Part shown: positions 1 through 5,949 of the stretch, piece by piece
Numbering within the stretch: position 1 is the stretch's first letter
How the letters are laid out: each line of letters starts with the position of its first letter
DNA from: Spirochaetaceae bacterium
GTDB taxonomy: Bacteria; Spirochaetota; Spirochaetia; SZUA-6; Fen-1364
Direction: 5' to 3'
Assembly: GCA_003141795.1 (NCBI GenBank)
Contig: PLNO01000060.1
Coordinates: forward strand, 1-5,949
DNA: 5,949 nucleotides
Notes under the pieces: model-generated
Databases searched by the model: none
Seen by the model: the letters and a program-made list of their open reading frames with translations, nothing else
What the model was told of the DNA's origin: nothing
Translations under genes and position numbers: made by a program

Positions 1-313
1 CGGTGATGAAGACCATGTCGGCGCCCTTCAGGAGATTCTGGACGCTCTCCGTGTCCTCCATGGCGGCCTTCTCCCCGATCTCGGGGATGCCGCCAGCGCC
101 GAGCCCGCCCGTCAGTTTCGTGCCGATGGCGAAGCGCGTCTCGGCGTTCGAGTTGTACAGCGCCTGCTGGTCAGTGTTGATGGCGACGAACGATACGTTC
201 TTCAGCCCCATGGCGATCATGCGGTTGACGGCATTGCTCCCGCCGCCGCCAACGCCGACGACCTTGATGACCGTCGGGCTGATGCCCTTGTTCTCGAACA
301 GCTCGATGTTCAT
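1..313 (-). CDS. ftsZ: Cell division GTPase FtsZ, N-terminal part (runs off the window)
   Basis: FtsZ is the tubulin-like GTPase that polymerises into the cytoplasmic Z-ring and recruits the division machinery. The 104 visible residues cover the first part of the GTPase domain. After a short N-terminal tail ([14 protein letters not shown]) comes strand 1 with the nucleotide loop [13 protein letters not shown] (20-32), then AINTDQQAL (44-52). Next are [19 protein letters not shown] (63-81), which is the T3 loop region, and GADMVFIT (97-104). The window ends just before the expected AGMGGGTGTG tubulin signature, so the catalytic T7 loop and the C-terminal FtsA-binding tail are not seen. The start is the ATG at 313, chosen because it follows a strong purine-rich ribosome binding site and gives a normal short FtsZ tail. 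It lies 89 bp after ftsA, the only real gap in the operon. The GLGAGG form, where many phyla have G.GAGA, resembles spirochaete FtsZ as I recall it. Confidence 0.97.
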   Translation of the reverse strand, partial: MNIELFENKGISPTVIKVVGVGGGGSNAVNRMIAMGLKNVSFVAINTDQQALYNSNAETRFAIGTKLTGGLGAGGIPEIGEKAAMEDTESVQNLLKGADMVFIT

Positions 314-402
314 GTCCCCTCCCTACATGAATCCTAAGCACTCTGTATCGAAAGACGCCCGCGCTCAGAGGCCCGGCACGCCCCGCATCAGTTTTCTCCC
401 TC
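314..402 (-). other. ftsA-ftsZ spacer, the only real intergenic gap
   Basis: This 89-bp spacer separates the ftsA stop from the ftsZ start, while all other junctions in the operon are overlaps or gaps of at most 12 bp. I looked for a terminator and found no stable GC stem followed by a T-run on the minus strand. I also looked for a sigma-70-type promoter. The part nearest ftsZ is less GC-rich and contains a weak TAGGAT, but no matching -35 box at 16-18 bp. The spacer ends in the ftsZ ribosome binding site. It could carry an ftsZ-specific promoter or an mRNA processing or control site, but the sequence alone does not show one. Confidence 0.5.
316..324 (-). promoter_or_regulatory. Ribosome binding site of ftsZ
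   Basis: On the minus strand the sequence AGGGAGGGG lies just 2 nt before the ATG at 313 (core GGGAGG about 4 nt away). It supports the chosen ftsZ start. The stop codon of a start-stop pair (ATG TAG, 323-328) shares its first bases. Confidence 0.7.
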
Positions 403-1644
403 TCAGAAGAAGTCCTTGAACCACGTTCTCATCCGCTCCCAGACCCCGGTATAGGTGCTCTCGCTGGAGCTCGTGTCGAAGCTCTCCCCGCCGCCCTCGC
501 GGGAGGCGCCGTACATCACCAGGCCAACGCCCGTCGAATACATGGGGTCGTGGTACTCCTCAACGAGGCCGCCGAGCTTCACCGGGTAGCCGATGCGCGC
601 GGGAAGCCCGAAGATCTCGGAGGCGAGCTCACCGACACCTGCCAGGAGCGCCCCTCCCCCGGTGAGCACGACCCCTCCGCCCAGCAGATGCAGATACCCC
701 TTCTTCTCGATCTGCTCTTTCACCATGCCGAGGATCTCCGCCATCCGGGGCTGGATGATCTCCGCCATGTTGCGACGCGCGATCTTGCGCGGGGGACGAC
801 CGCCGACGCCCGGGATCACCACCTCTTCGTCCTCCAGGACCGCAGGCACGTAGCAGCACCCGTGCTCCTTCTTGATCTTCTCAGCCACTTCCAGCGGCGT
901 CTTCAGCATGATGGACACGTCGCTCGTGACCTGTTCTCCACCAATGGAGAGCACCTCCGTGTGGTACGGGGCGCCTTCCAGATGCACGAGCACGTCGGTG
1001 GTCCCGCCGCCGAGGTCGATGAGGAGGACGCCCAGCTCCCGCTCGTCCGGCGTGAGAACGGCCTTGGACGAGGCAAGCGGCTCGAGGACTATGTCGTTCA
1101 CCTTGAAACCGGCGCGGTTCACGCATTTCACGATGTTCTGCGCCGAGGTGACGGCGCCCGTGATGATATGGGCCTCGGCCTCGAGGCGCACCCCCACCAT
1201 GCCGACGGGGTTCTTGATCCCGCCCTGCTGGTCGACGATGAACTCCTGCGGGATGACGTGGAGGACCTCACGGTCCATGGGGATGACGATGGCCTTCGCA
1301 GCATCGATGACCCTGTCGACGTCCTCCTTGGTGATCTCCCTGTCCTTGCCCGTCACGGCAACCACGCCGCGCGAGTTGATTCCTTCGATATGCCCGCCGG
1401 CCACGCCGGTGTACACGCCATGCACCTCTCGGCCCGACATGAGCTCGGCCGATTCGACTGCGTTCTGGATCGACTTCACCGTGGCCTCGATGTTGATCAC
1501 GACGCCGCGGCGCAGTCCGCGCGACGGTGTCGTGCCGACGCCGATGATCTCCAGCTGGCCGGTCTCGTTGAACTCGCCGATGATGGCGCAAACCTTGGTC
1601 GTGCCGATATCCAGGCCGACGATCAGTTCATCGGATGAGGCCAC
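403..1644 (-). CDS. ftsA: Cell division protein FtsA, actin-like membrane anchor of the Z-ring
   Basis: FtsA is an actin/Hsp70-fold ATP-binding protein that tethers FtsZ filaments to the inner membrane and recruits later divisome proteins. The 413-residue frame has a normal FtsA length and all expected parts. The phosphate-1 motif is LDIGTTKVCAIIGE (11-24). The FtsA-specific 1C (SHS2) subdomain follows at about 85-165, and phosphate-2 is IDLGGGTTDV (209-218). Subdomain 2B lies at about 240-315 and contains VIPGVGGRPPRKIARR (276-291). The adenosine motif is VVLTGGGALLAGV (325-337). A low-complexity Gly/Ser linker (383-398) leads to the C-terminal amphipathic helix GVWERMRTWFKDFF (400-413), the membrane-targeting sequence. 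The start is GTG at 1644, set by a G-rich ribosome binding site inside the end of ftsQ; the nearby ATG is out of frame. It begins 4 bp after ftsQ, so coupled translation is likely. Confidence 0.97.
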   Translation of the reverse strand: MASSDELIVGLDIGTTKVCAIIGEFNETGQLEIIGVGTTPSRGLRRGVVINIEATVKSIQNAVESAELMSGREVHGVYTGVAGGHIEGINSRGVVAVTGKDREITKEDVDRVIDAAKAIVIPMDREVLHVIPQEFIVDQQGGIKNPVGMVGVRLEAEAHIITGAVTSAQNIVKCVNRAGFKVNDIVLEPLASSKAVLTPDERELGVLLIDLGGGTTDVLVHLEGAPYHTEVLSIGGEQVTSDVSIMLKTPLEVAEKIKKEHGCCYVPAVLEDEEVVIPGVGGRPPRKIARRNMAEIIQPRMAEILGMVKEQIEKKGYLHLLGGGVVLTGGGALLAGVGELASEIFGLPARIGYPVKLGGLVEEYHDPMYSTGVGLVMYGASREGGGESFDTSSSESTYTGVWERMRTWFKDFF

Positions 1645-1648
1645 CGCG

Positions 1649-2482
1649 CTATCCCCCCTTTATCCCGGCGCCGCCGCGCTTGTACACAACGTCGCCGCTG
1701 CGGAAGTCGAGTTCCTGAATATCCTTCAAAACACCCTGGCGCGACAAGAGGTCCACCACCATGATCGCGTTTTTCAGCATGCTCTCGTCGACGCTCCCCC
1801 GCGAACGGATGGGGACCGGCGAGGAGGTGAGGTAGAGCATCAGGTCGAAGTCCTGCGGGGAAGAGGCTTCGGCGCCTGCCGCAGTCACAATGCGCACCTC
1901 GGAGATCAGCGCGTACAGCGACGGCGACCTCTCCCGCAGCCCGCGAAGGTCGCTGAACAGCGACAGGTACGCACGGGGCAACCGTCCGCCGAGCACCGTG
2001 TCCCCCGCGGCGAGCCCCGAGACGACGGGGAGGTCCACGTCGGCGCTGGAGGCTCCGACCTTGTACACCACCCCGTCACCGTCGACGAGCACCGGCAGGC
2101 TCCGCCCTCCGGCGGTGGCCAGTACGATCCCGACGGCCTGTCTGCCCCATACGGTCATGCGCACCGTGTCGGGAAATACCTTCACGACGCGCGCCCGCCT
2201 CACCAGCGGGTTCGCCTCGAGCTTGCGCTGGATGGCCAGGGTGGAGAGGGTATACCAGTGCTCGGTGCCCTGGATGCCGGAGAACGTGAGCACCTGGTCG
2301 TCGGCGAGCGGAACGTCGCTCTGCACGACGACGTGGCGGATCTGCATGAGCGGCTCGGCGATGAACCGTGCGGCAAGGCCGAGCGCGCAGAGGACGGTGA
2401 GCGCGATGAGCACGGGGCGCGCCCAGCGGACCCGGCCTTCGTTCCCCGATACGCTGTTCCGCAATGCGGCCGCATTAGACAT
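1649..2482 (-). CDS. ftsQ: Cell division protein FtsQ/DivIB
   Basis: FtsQ (DivIB in Gram-positives) is a single-pass inner-membrane protein whose extracytoplasmic part scaffolds the FtsB-FtsL pair and helps activate septal wall synthesis. The 277-residue protein, close to the E. coli length of 276, shows the family layout. A short cytoplasmic tail with basic residues (1-22) precedes one transmembrane helix (about 23-43). A POTRA domain (about 46-114) opens with IRHVVVQSDVPL and closes with NPLVRRARVVKVFPDTVRMTV-type strands (from residue 91). The FtsQ/DivIB beta domain (about 115-265) ends in IQELDFRSGDVVYK. A glycine-rich tail (269-277) is encoded partly by a G6 run that also serves ftsA. 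The family is weakly conserved, so the call rests on architecture plus position between ftsW and ftsA. The ATG at 2482 overlaps the ftsW stop by 8 bp and has a good ribosome binding site. Confidence 0.93.
   Translation of the reverse strand: MSNAAALRNSVSGNEGRVRWARPVLIALTVLCALGLAARFIAEPLMQIRHVVVQSDVPLADDQVLTFSGIQGTEHWYTLSTLAIQRKLEANPLVRRARVVKVFPDTVRMTVWGRQAVGIVLATAGGRSLPVLVDGDGVVYKVGASSADVDLPVVSGLAAGDTVLGGRLPRAYLSLFSDLRGLRERSPSLYALISEVRIVTAAGAEASSPQDFDLMLYLTSSPVPIRSRGSVDESMLKNAIMVVDLLSRQGVLKDIQELDFRSGDVVYKRGGAGIKGG
1652..1658 (-). promoter_or_regulatory. Ribosome binding site of ftsA, which decides its GTG start
   Basis: GGGGGGA on the minus strand sits 7 nt before the GTG at 1644, within the last two sense codons of ftsQ and the T/A of its stop. 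It is the only purine-rich stretch at a suitable distance and fixes the non-ATG start of ftsA. Placing the site inside the upstream gene fits translational coupling of ftsQ and ftsA. Confidence 0.65.
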
Positions 2483-3581
2483 TCGCTACCCTCCGGGAGA
2501 GATTCACGAGAACTCCGCACATGATGAGCGTGACGAACAGTGATGAGCCCCCCGCCGAGAAGAAGGGGAGACTCACGCCGGTCGTCGGCACGAGGCCGAC
2601 CGCCACGGCCATGTTGAGCAATGCCTGCAGGCAGATGGCGGTGGTGATCCCGAAAGCGACGTAGTAGGAGAATCGATCGGTCGAACGGAAGGCGATCCTG
2701 TACCCGCGCCACGCCAGGAGCGCGAAGAGCGCGAGCACGAACAGGGCGCCCAGCAGGCCCGTCTCCTCCCCCACGATCGCGTAGATGAAGTCCGAGTACG
2801 ACATGGGCAGCGCACCGAGCTTCGCCGAGCTGCGCCCGAGGCCCCGGCCCCAGAGCCCTCCGTTCACCAGCGCGCCTTTCGCGGTGACGATCTGGTAGCC
2901 GGTGCCCGCGCTGTGGGAAGACAGGTCGAAGAAGGCCAGGAGACGGGCCACGCGATGCTCCCGGGTGAACAGCAGGAGGAACCCCAGCGGAACGGTGAAG
3001 AGGATCACGAGCACGAACTGCAGCGCCCCCACCTGGGCGATGTACAACATCGCAAGGCCCATGGTGAGAACGAAGACGGCCGTGGAATAATCGTTCTGCA
3101 GCAGGATGATCCCGGCGAAGACGCAGATCACGATGAAGGGCGGGATCAGCGCGTTCATCGTGGTCTTCTTCCCTTCATCGCGCCGGGCGAAATAGGAGGC
3201 GAGATAGAGGATGAGCGTGATCTTCACGAGCTCCGACGGTTGAAAGGACAGACCGAAGGCGGATATCCAGCGGCGCGACCCGAGGATCGACGTGCCGAGC
3301 CCCGGCAGGAACGGGAGAAGCACCGCGACGAGCGTGCCCAGGAGGATAGCCGGCATCCACCGGCGGAAGATCGAGAGCGGGGTCATGGACGCGATGAACG
3401 CCACGACTCCCCCGAGGCCGGCCCATGCGAGCTGCCTCTTCAGGAGGAAGAGCGGATCGTGGTACGCGCGTCCCGAGAACGAGTAGGAGCCCGAGAAGAG
3501 GAGCGCCAGGCCCGTTCCGAGGATCACGACCAGAAGCATCACGAGGAACATGTCGCCGCGCTGCTTCTCGACCCGCTCCAT
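2475..3581 (-). CDS. ftsW: FtsW, septal peptidoglycan glycosyltransferase (SEDS family)
   Basis: FtsW is the polytopic SEDS enzyme that polymerises lipid II into glycan strands at the septum, working with the class B penicillin-binding protein FtsI. The 368-residue protein has about ten hydrophobic segments. It carries the SEDS landmarks: RRWISAFGLSFQPSELVKI (103-121), QNDYSTA (162-168), the RxxRxxxF pattern REHRVARLLAFF (207-218), GTGYQ (226-230) and GGLWGRGLG (241-249). Further on are SYSDFIYAIVGEETGLLG (261-278) and GLVPTTGVSLPFFSAGGSS (329-347). Asp264 in SDFIYA aligns with the catalytic Asp of SEDS enzymes (Asp297 in E. coli FtsW). RodA or SpoVE would look similar; the position between mraY and ftsQ favours FtsW. 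It is shorter than E. coli FtsW mainly at the N-terminus. The ATG at 3581 follows an all-purine gap; an internal Met11 has no comparable site. Confidence 0.95.
   Translation of the reverse strand: MERVEKQRGDMFLVMLLVVILGTGLALLFSGSYSFSGRAYHDPLFLLKRQLAWAGLGGVVAFIASMTPLSIFRRWMPAILLGTLVAVLLPFLPGLGTSILGSRRWISAFGLSFQPSELVKITLILYLASYFARRDEGKKTTMNALIPPFIVICVFAGIILLQNDYSTAVFVLTMGLAMLYIAQVGALQFVLVILFTVPLGFLLLFTREHRVARLLAFFDLSSHSAGTGYQIVTAKGALVNGGLWGRGLGRSSAKLGALPMSYSDFIYAIVGEETGLLGALFVLALFALLAWRGYRIAFRSTDRFSYYVAFGITTAICLQALLNMAVAVGLVPTTGVSLPFFSAGGSSLFVTLIMCGVLVNLSRRVANV
2489..2494 (-). promoter_or_regulatory. Ribosome binding site of ftsQ inside the end of ftsW
   Basis: GGAGGG on the minus strand, 6 nt before the ATG at 2482, is the site closest to consensus in the window. 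It lies in the ftsW codons for Arg-Arg-Val (CGG AGG GTA). Because ftsQ starts before ftsW stops, ribosomes ending ftsW can reinitiate here. Confidence 0.75.
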
Positions 3582-3593
3582 CCCTCCCCCTTC
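3582..3593 (-). promoter_or_regulatory. mraY-ftsW junction and ribosome binding site of ftsW
   Basis: The 12-nt gap between the mraY TAG and the ftsW ATG reads GAAGGGGGAGGG on the minus strand, so every base is a purine. It is essentially only a ribosome binding site. There is no room for a terminator or for any remnant of murD, which sits here in many other bacteria. Confidence 0.65.
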
Positions 3594-4667
3594 CTACTGG
3601 ATCTTCAGGGTCGAAAGACCCAGGATCGCGAACAGCCCGCCGAGGATCCACAGACGCGTGACCACCTTGCTCTCCTGCCAGCCGCTCAGCTCGAAGTGAT
3701 GATGCAATGGTGCCATCTTGAAAACGCGTTTTCCCCGCAGCTTGAAGGAAAGGACCTGGATGACGACGGAGAGCGTTTCCAGAACGAACACCCCGCCGAG
3801 GATGAGGATCAGGATCTCCTTTTTTAGAATGATGGCCACCACGCCGAGCACCCCGCCCAGCGAAAGACTTCCCGTATCTCCCATCCAGACGTCGGCAGGG
3901 TGCGCGTTGAACCAGAGGAAACCCACCGACGCCCCGATGACGGCGAGGCAGAATACGGCGATCTCGCTGCCGCCTTTTACGAAGGGGATCTGGAGGTATT
4001 CCGCGTAGTCGACGCGGCCCGTGAGATAGCCGAGCACGGTGAGGGCCAGAGCCACCATGATGACGAGGCCGATGGCCAGACCGTCCAGACCGTCGGTGAG
4101 GTTCACCGCGTTGGAGTAGCCCACCATGAGGATGACGGCGAACGGGATGTAGCCCCACGAGAGGTCGATCACCGCGTGCTTCAGGAACGGGATATACAGG
4201 AGCGTCGTCGTGTCGCTGCGCGTCAGGTAGAGGACCGTGACGATCACCGTAGAGATGGCGACCTGCCCGCCGAACTTCACCCCGGCGCTGATCCCGCGCT
4301 TGCGCGGCGACATCTTGAGGTAGTCGTCGGCGAATCCGATGGCGCCGAACCCCAGCGCGGCAAAAAGCAGCAGCCACGTGTAGACGCTCGTGGGGTCTTC
4401 CCAGAGGAGCGTGGAAACGCCCACCGCGAGGATGATGAGCACGCCGCCCATGGTGGGCGTGCCGGCTTTCGCCTGATGGGTCTGCGGGGTGTCTTCCCGC
4501 GCCGTCCACCCCGCCTTCATCGCGCGAAGCCGCGCAATGATCGTCGGCCCGAAGAGGAAGGAGATGAGCAGCGCCGTGATCGCCGCGTAGGCGGCCCTGA
4601 AGGTGATGTACTGGAAGATGTTGAAAAAGGACACCGACTGCCGCATTGAAAAGAGGAGCTTCAGCAT
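3594..4667 (-). CDS. mraY: MraY, phospho-N-acetylmuramoyl-pentapeptide-transferase (lipid I synthase)
   Basis: MraY is the integral membrane enzyme that transfers phospho-MurNAc-pentapeptide from UDP to undecaprenyl phosphate, giving lipid I and UMP; it needs Mg2+. The 357-residue protein has the usual length (about 360) and about ten transmembrane helices. It begins with the typical FNIFQYITFRAAYAAITAL (15-33). Active-site residues are in place: Asp114-Asp115 in FADDYLKM, Asp192 in NAVNLTDGLDGLA (186-198), Asp264 in WMGDTGSLSLGG (261-272), and the His triplet in APLHHHFE (319-326). The substrate-side motif KAGTPTMGG (67-75) is also present. An upstream in-frame ATG at 4808 would add 47 polar residues overlapping murF, and these match nothing in the family. 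The ATG at 4667, 4 nt after a G7 run and overlapping the murF stop by 7 bp, gives the standard N-terminus and is preferred. Confidence 0.97.
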   Translation of the reverse strand: MLKLLFSMRQSVSFFNIFQYITFRAAYAAITALLISFLFGPTIIARLRAMKAGWTAREDTPQTHQAKAGTPTMGGVLIILAVGVSTLLWEDPTSVYTWLLLFAALGFGAIGFADDYLKMSPRKRGISAGVKFGGQVAISTVIVTVLYLTRSDTTTLLYIPFLKHAVIDLSWGYIPFAVILMVGYSNAVNLTDGLDGLAIGLVIMVALALTVLGYLTGRVDYAEYLQIPFVKGGSEIAVFCLAVIGASVGFLWFNAHPADVWMGDTGSLSLGGVLGVVAIILKKEILILILGGVFVLETLSVVIQVLSFKLRGKRVFKMAPLHHHFELSGWQESKVVTRLWILGGLFAILGLSTLKIQ

Positions 4668-5949
4668 CGTGCCCCCCCGTTCAGGCCCGTCAGACGGGGG
4701 AGGAATCTCTCCATCTCCAGTCCCCGTGAGCCTTTCAGGAGAACGATATCGCCCGGCCGCACGAAGTCGGCCAGCGCCGCTCCCATCGCATCGAGGCTCG
4801 TGAGCCACCTGCCGCGATTTTCGACGGCCGTGCCGGTGACGGCCTTCCAGGCCTGCTCCATCTCCTCGCCGAAGAGGAACACGGCGTCGAAGGAGGTCTG
4901 TCGCAGGCGCTGCCCGAGGGCCGCATGGGCGCGCGCCGACTCGGTTCCCAGCTCGAACATGCTCCCCAGCACCGCTATCCTGCGGCCCTGCCAGGGCAGG
5001 GAATCGAAAAACGAAACGCTCTCATCCATTGAATCGGGGTTCGCGTTATAGCAGTCGACGATCACCGTCACCGGTCCCTCGACGACCTGGGACCTCCCGA
5101 ACAACGGCGCCACCGCTTCCAGGCCGTCGCGGATGTCCTGGCTCGCGATGCCGAGGTCGCGCGCGACGGAGATCGCCCCGAGCGCGTTGGCGAGATTGTG
5201 CCGGCCGAAGAGAGGAAAGCGCACAGGGGACCCCTCCCAGTGGATGAGTGTCCCACCAAGCCCCCTGCTCTCGCTTCCCTCGTACCCCGGCGTGCTTCCC
5301 GTTCCGAACGTGATGAACCGGCCCCTGACCCCTTCGCCGAGGAACGAGCGGTAGGGCTCGTTTTCGGGAACGAATCCGGTCTGACTCCCGTCGAAATGTT
5401 TGAAGATCTTCTTCTTTTCCGCCGCTATGGCGTCCTGCGATCCGAGCAGCCCGATGTGCGCCGTCCCGATGTTCGTGATGAGCGCCGCGTCGGGACGCAC
5501 GATGTCGGCAAGCACGTCCATCTCCCCCGCGTGATTCATCCCCATCTCCAGCACCGCGTAGCGATGGGTCGCTGCGACGGAGAGGCATGCGACCGGCAGC
5601 CCGATCTCGGAGTTGAGGTTTCCCTCGTTCACCGCCGTGGGTGCCGCACGGCCGAGGATGGATCCGATGATCTCCTTGGTCGTGGTCTTGCCGTTGGAAC
5701 CCGTGACGCCGACCCTCGTCACGGAGCCAAGGCGTCCCATGTGGAAACGGGCGAGTGCCTGCAGGGAGGCAAGGGTATCGGACACCGCAACGACGCCAGT
5801 GGCGAACCGCGAGGAGAGCTCGGCAAGCGCGGAGGCGCGCCGTGCGGCCTGCGACTCGGCAATGAGAAGAACGGCGGCGCCCGCCGCAGCGGCCTGTCCG
5901 AGGAACTCGTGGCCGTCGGTCCTCTCCCCCGGCAGGGCGACGAAAAGCG
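4661..5949 (-). CDS. murF: MurF, UDP-MurNAc-tripeptide D-alanyl-D-alanine ligase (N-terminus outside window)
   Basis: MurF is the cytoplasmic ATP-dependent ligase that adds D-Ala-D-Ala to UDP-MurNAc-tripeptide, completing the pentapeptide used by MraY. The 428 visible residues stay open to the window edge, beginning LFVALPGERTDGHEFLG, which is typical of the MurF N-terminal domain. The GTG at 5785 is therefore internal, and perhaps 25-60 residues are missing. The central domain has the P-loop GVTGSNGKTTTKE (visible 80-92), NEGNLNSEIGLP (107-118), EMGMNHAGEMD (134-144) and ITNIGTAHIG (157-166). It also has AAEKKKIF (175-182), which probably holds the carbamylated lysine. GRHNLANALGAI (248-259) and DCYNANPDSM (298-307) follow. 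The C-terminal domain has LGSMFELG (327-334) and KGSRGLEMERFL (405-416). The YNANPDSM and KGSRG motifs separate it from MurE, MurC and MurD. Its last bases overlap mraY by 7 bp. Confidence 0.97.
   Translation of the reverse strand, partial: LFVALPGERTDGHEFLGQAAAAGAAVLLIAESQAARRASALAELSSRFATGVVAVSDTLASLQALARFHMGRLGSVTRVGVTGSNGKTTTKEIIGSILGRAAPTAVNEGNLNSEIGLPVACLSVAATHRYAVLEMGMNHAGEMDVLADIVRPDAALITNIGTAHIGLLGSQDAIAAEKKKIFKHFDGSQTGFVPENEPYRSFLGEGVRGRFITFGTGSTPGYEGSESRGLGGTLIHWEGSPVRFPLFGRHNLANALGAISVARDLGIASQDIRDGLEAVAPLFGRSQVVEGPVTVIVDCYNANPDSMDESVSFFDSLPWQGRRIAVLGSMFELGTESARAHAALGQRLRQTSFDAVFLFGEEMEQAWKAVTGTAVENRGRWLTSLDAMGAALADFVRPGDIVLLKGSRGLEMERFLPRLTGLNGGARC
4672..4678 (-). promoter_or_regulatory. 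Ribosome binding site of mraY (G7 run)
   Basis: Seven consecutive G on the minus strand lie 4 nt before the mraY ATG at 4667, inside the last sense codons of murF. This is the only candidate ribosome binding site for mraY. A pure G run is a weak match to GGAGG, but similar G-rich sites occur at other junctions in this operon. It supports the short mraY start over the in-frame ATG at 4808. Confidence 0.55.

Noticed and set aside
354..390. Possible terminator hairpin in the GC-rich part of the ftsA-ftsZ spacer
   Set aside because: Only very short complementary stretches are present, with no stable stem and no T-run after it on the minus strand.
550..1638. A 362-codon plus-strand open frame opposite ftsA
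   Set aside because: Its translation is dominated by His, Asp, Arg and Leu, a typical out-of-frame product of GC-rich coding DNA, and it mirrors ftsA almost end to end.
872..2524. A 550-codon plus-strand open frame opposite ftsA and ftsQ
   Set aside because: It is antisense to two clearly recognised genes, is rich in Arg, Pro, Ser and Thr with no recognisable motif, and runs across the ftsQ/ftsA junction. Strong G/C preference at codon third positions suppresses stops on the opposite strand.
3175..4509. A 444-codon minus-strand open frame running through mraY and ftsW in another frame
   Set aside because: It overlaps two genes with complete sets of catalytic motifs, and its own product is Arg/His/Pro/Gly-rich with no recognisable motif.
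2913..4649. Plus-strand open frames of 304 and 249 codons opposite ftsW and mraY
   Set aside because: The products are highly charged low-complexity sequences (Glu, Arg, His, Asp), antisense to membrane protein genes, with no domain or ribosome binding site support.
4668..4808. N-terminal extension of mraY to the in-frame ATG at 4808
   Set aside because: It would add 47 polar residues wholly inside murF, has no family counterpart, and the ATG at 4667 gives the standard MraY start.
5783..5785. GTG at 5785 as the murF start
   Set aside because: The frame stays open upstream to the window edge, and the upstream translation (LFVALPGERTDGHEF) is recognisable MurF sequence, so the real start lies beyond the window.

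Overview
The window is the end of a cell-wall and division (dcw) cluster, read entirely from the minus strand. In transcription order (high to low coordinates) it holds murF (5' part missing), mraY, ftsW, ftsQ, ftsA and the first 104 codons of ftsZ. All six genes are recognised from motifs in their translations. Almost every base is coding. The junctions are a 7-bp overlap (murF/mraY), a 12-bp gap (mraY/ftsW), an 8-bp overlap (ftsW/ftsQ), a 4-bp gap (ftsQ/ftsA) and one real spacer of 89 bp (ftsA/ftsZ).

The DNA is clearly GC-rich, with strong G/C preference at third codon positions. The gene order equals the familiar murF-mraY-murD-ftsW-murG-murC-(murB)-ddl-ftsQ-ftsA-ftsZ order with murD, murG, murC, murB and ddl absent. 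This reduced order, the GLGAGG.PEIGE form of the FtsZ loop, and the style of FtsW and MurF suggest a GC-rich member of the Spirochaetota. That assignment is an inference from recalled family patterns, not a search result.

The genes form one pathway. MurF finishes the cytoplasmic UDP-MurNAc-pentapeptide and MraY loads it onto undecaprenyl phosphate to make lipid I. FtsW polymerises lipid II at the septum. FtsQ is the bitopic scaffold of the divisome, FtsA ties the ring to the membrane, and FtsZ is the ring-forming GTPase. The tight junctions and the purine-rich ribosome binding sites embedded in upstream genes indicate a polycistronic, probably translationally coupled operon. Its promoter is not in the window.

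I found no RNA genes, mobile elements, CRISPR arrays or long repeats. Long plus-strand open frames opposite ftsA, ftsQ, ftsW, mraY and murF are composition-driven shadows. This is a conserved housekeeping region. The items worth a second look are the reduced cluster order, the G-tract gene junctions, a start-stop codon pair before ftsZ, and a few motif substitutions. I see no evidence of a previously undescribed system.
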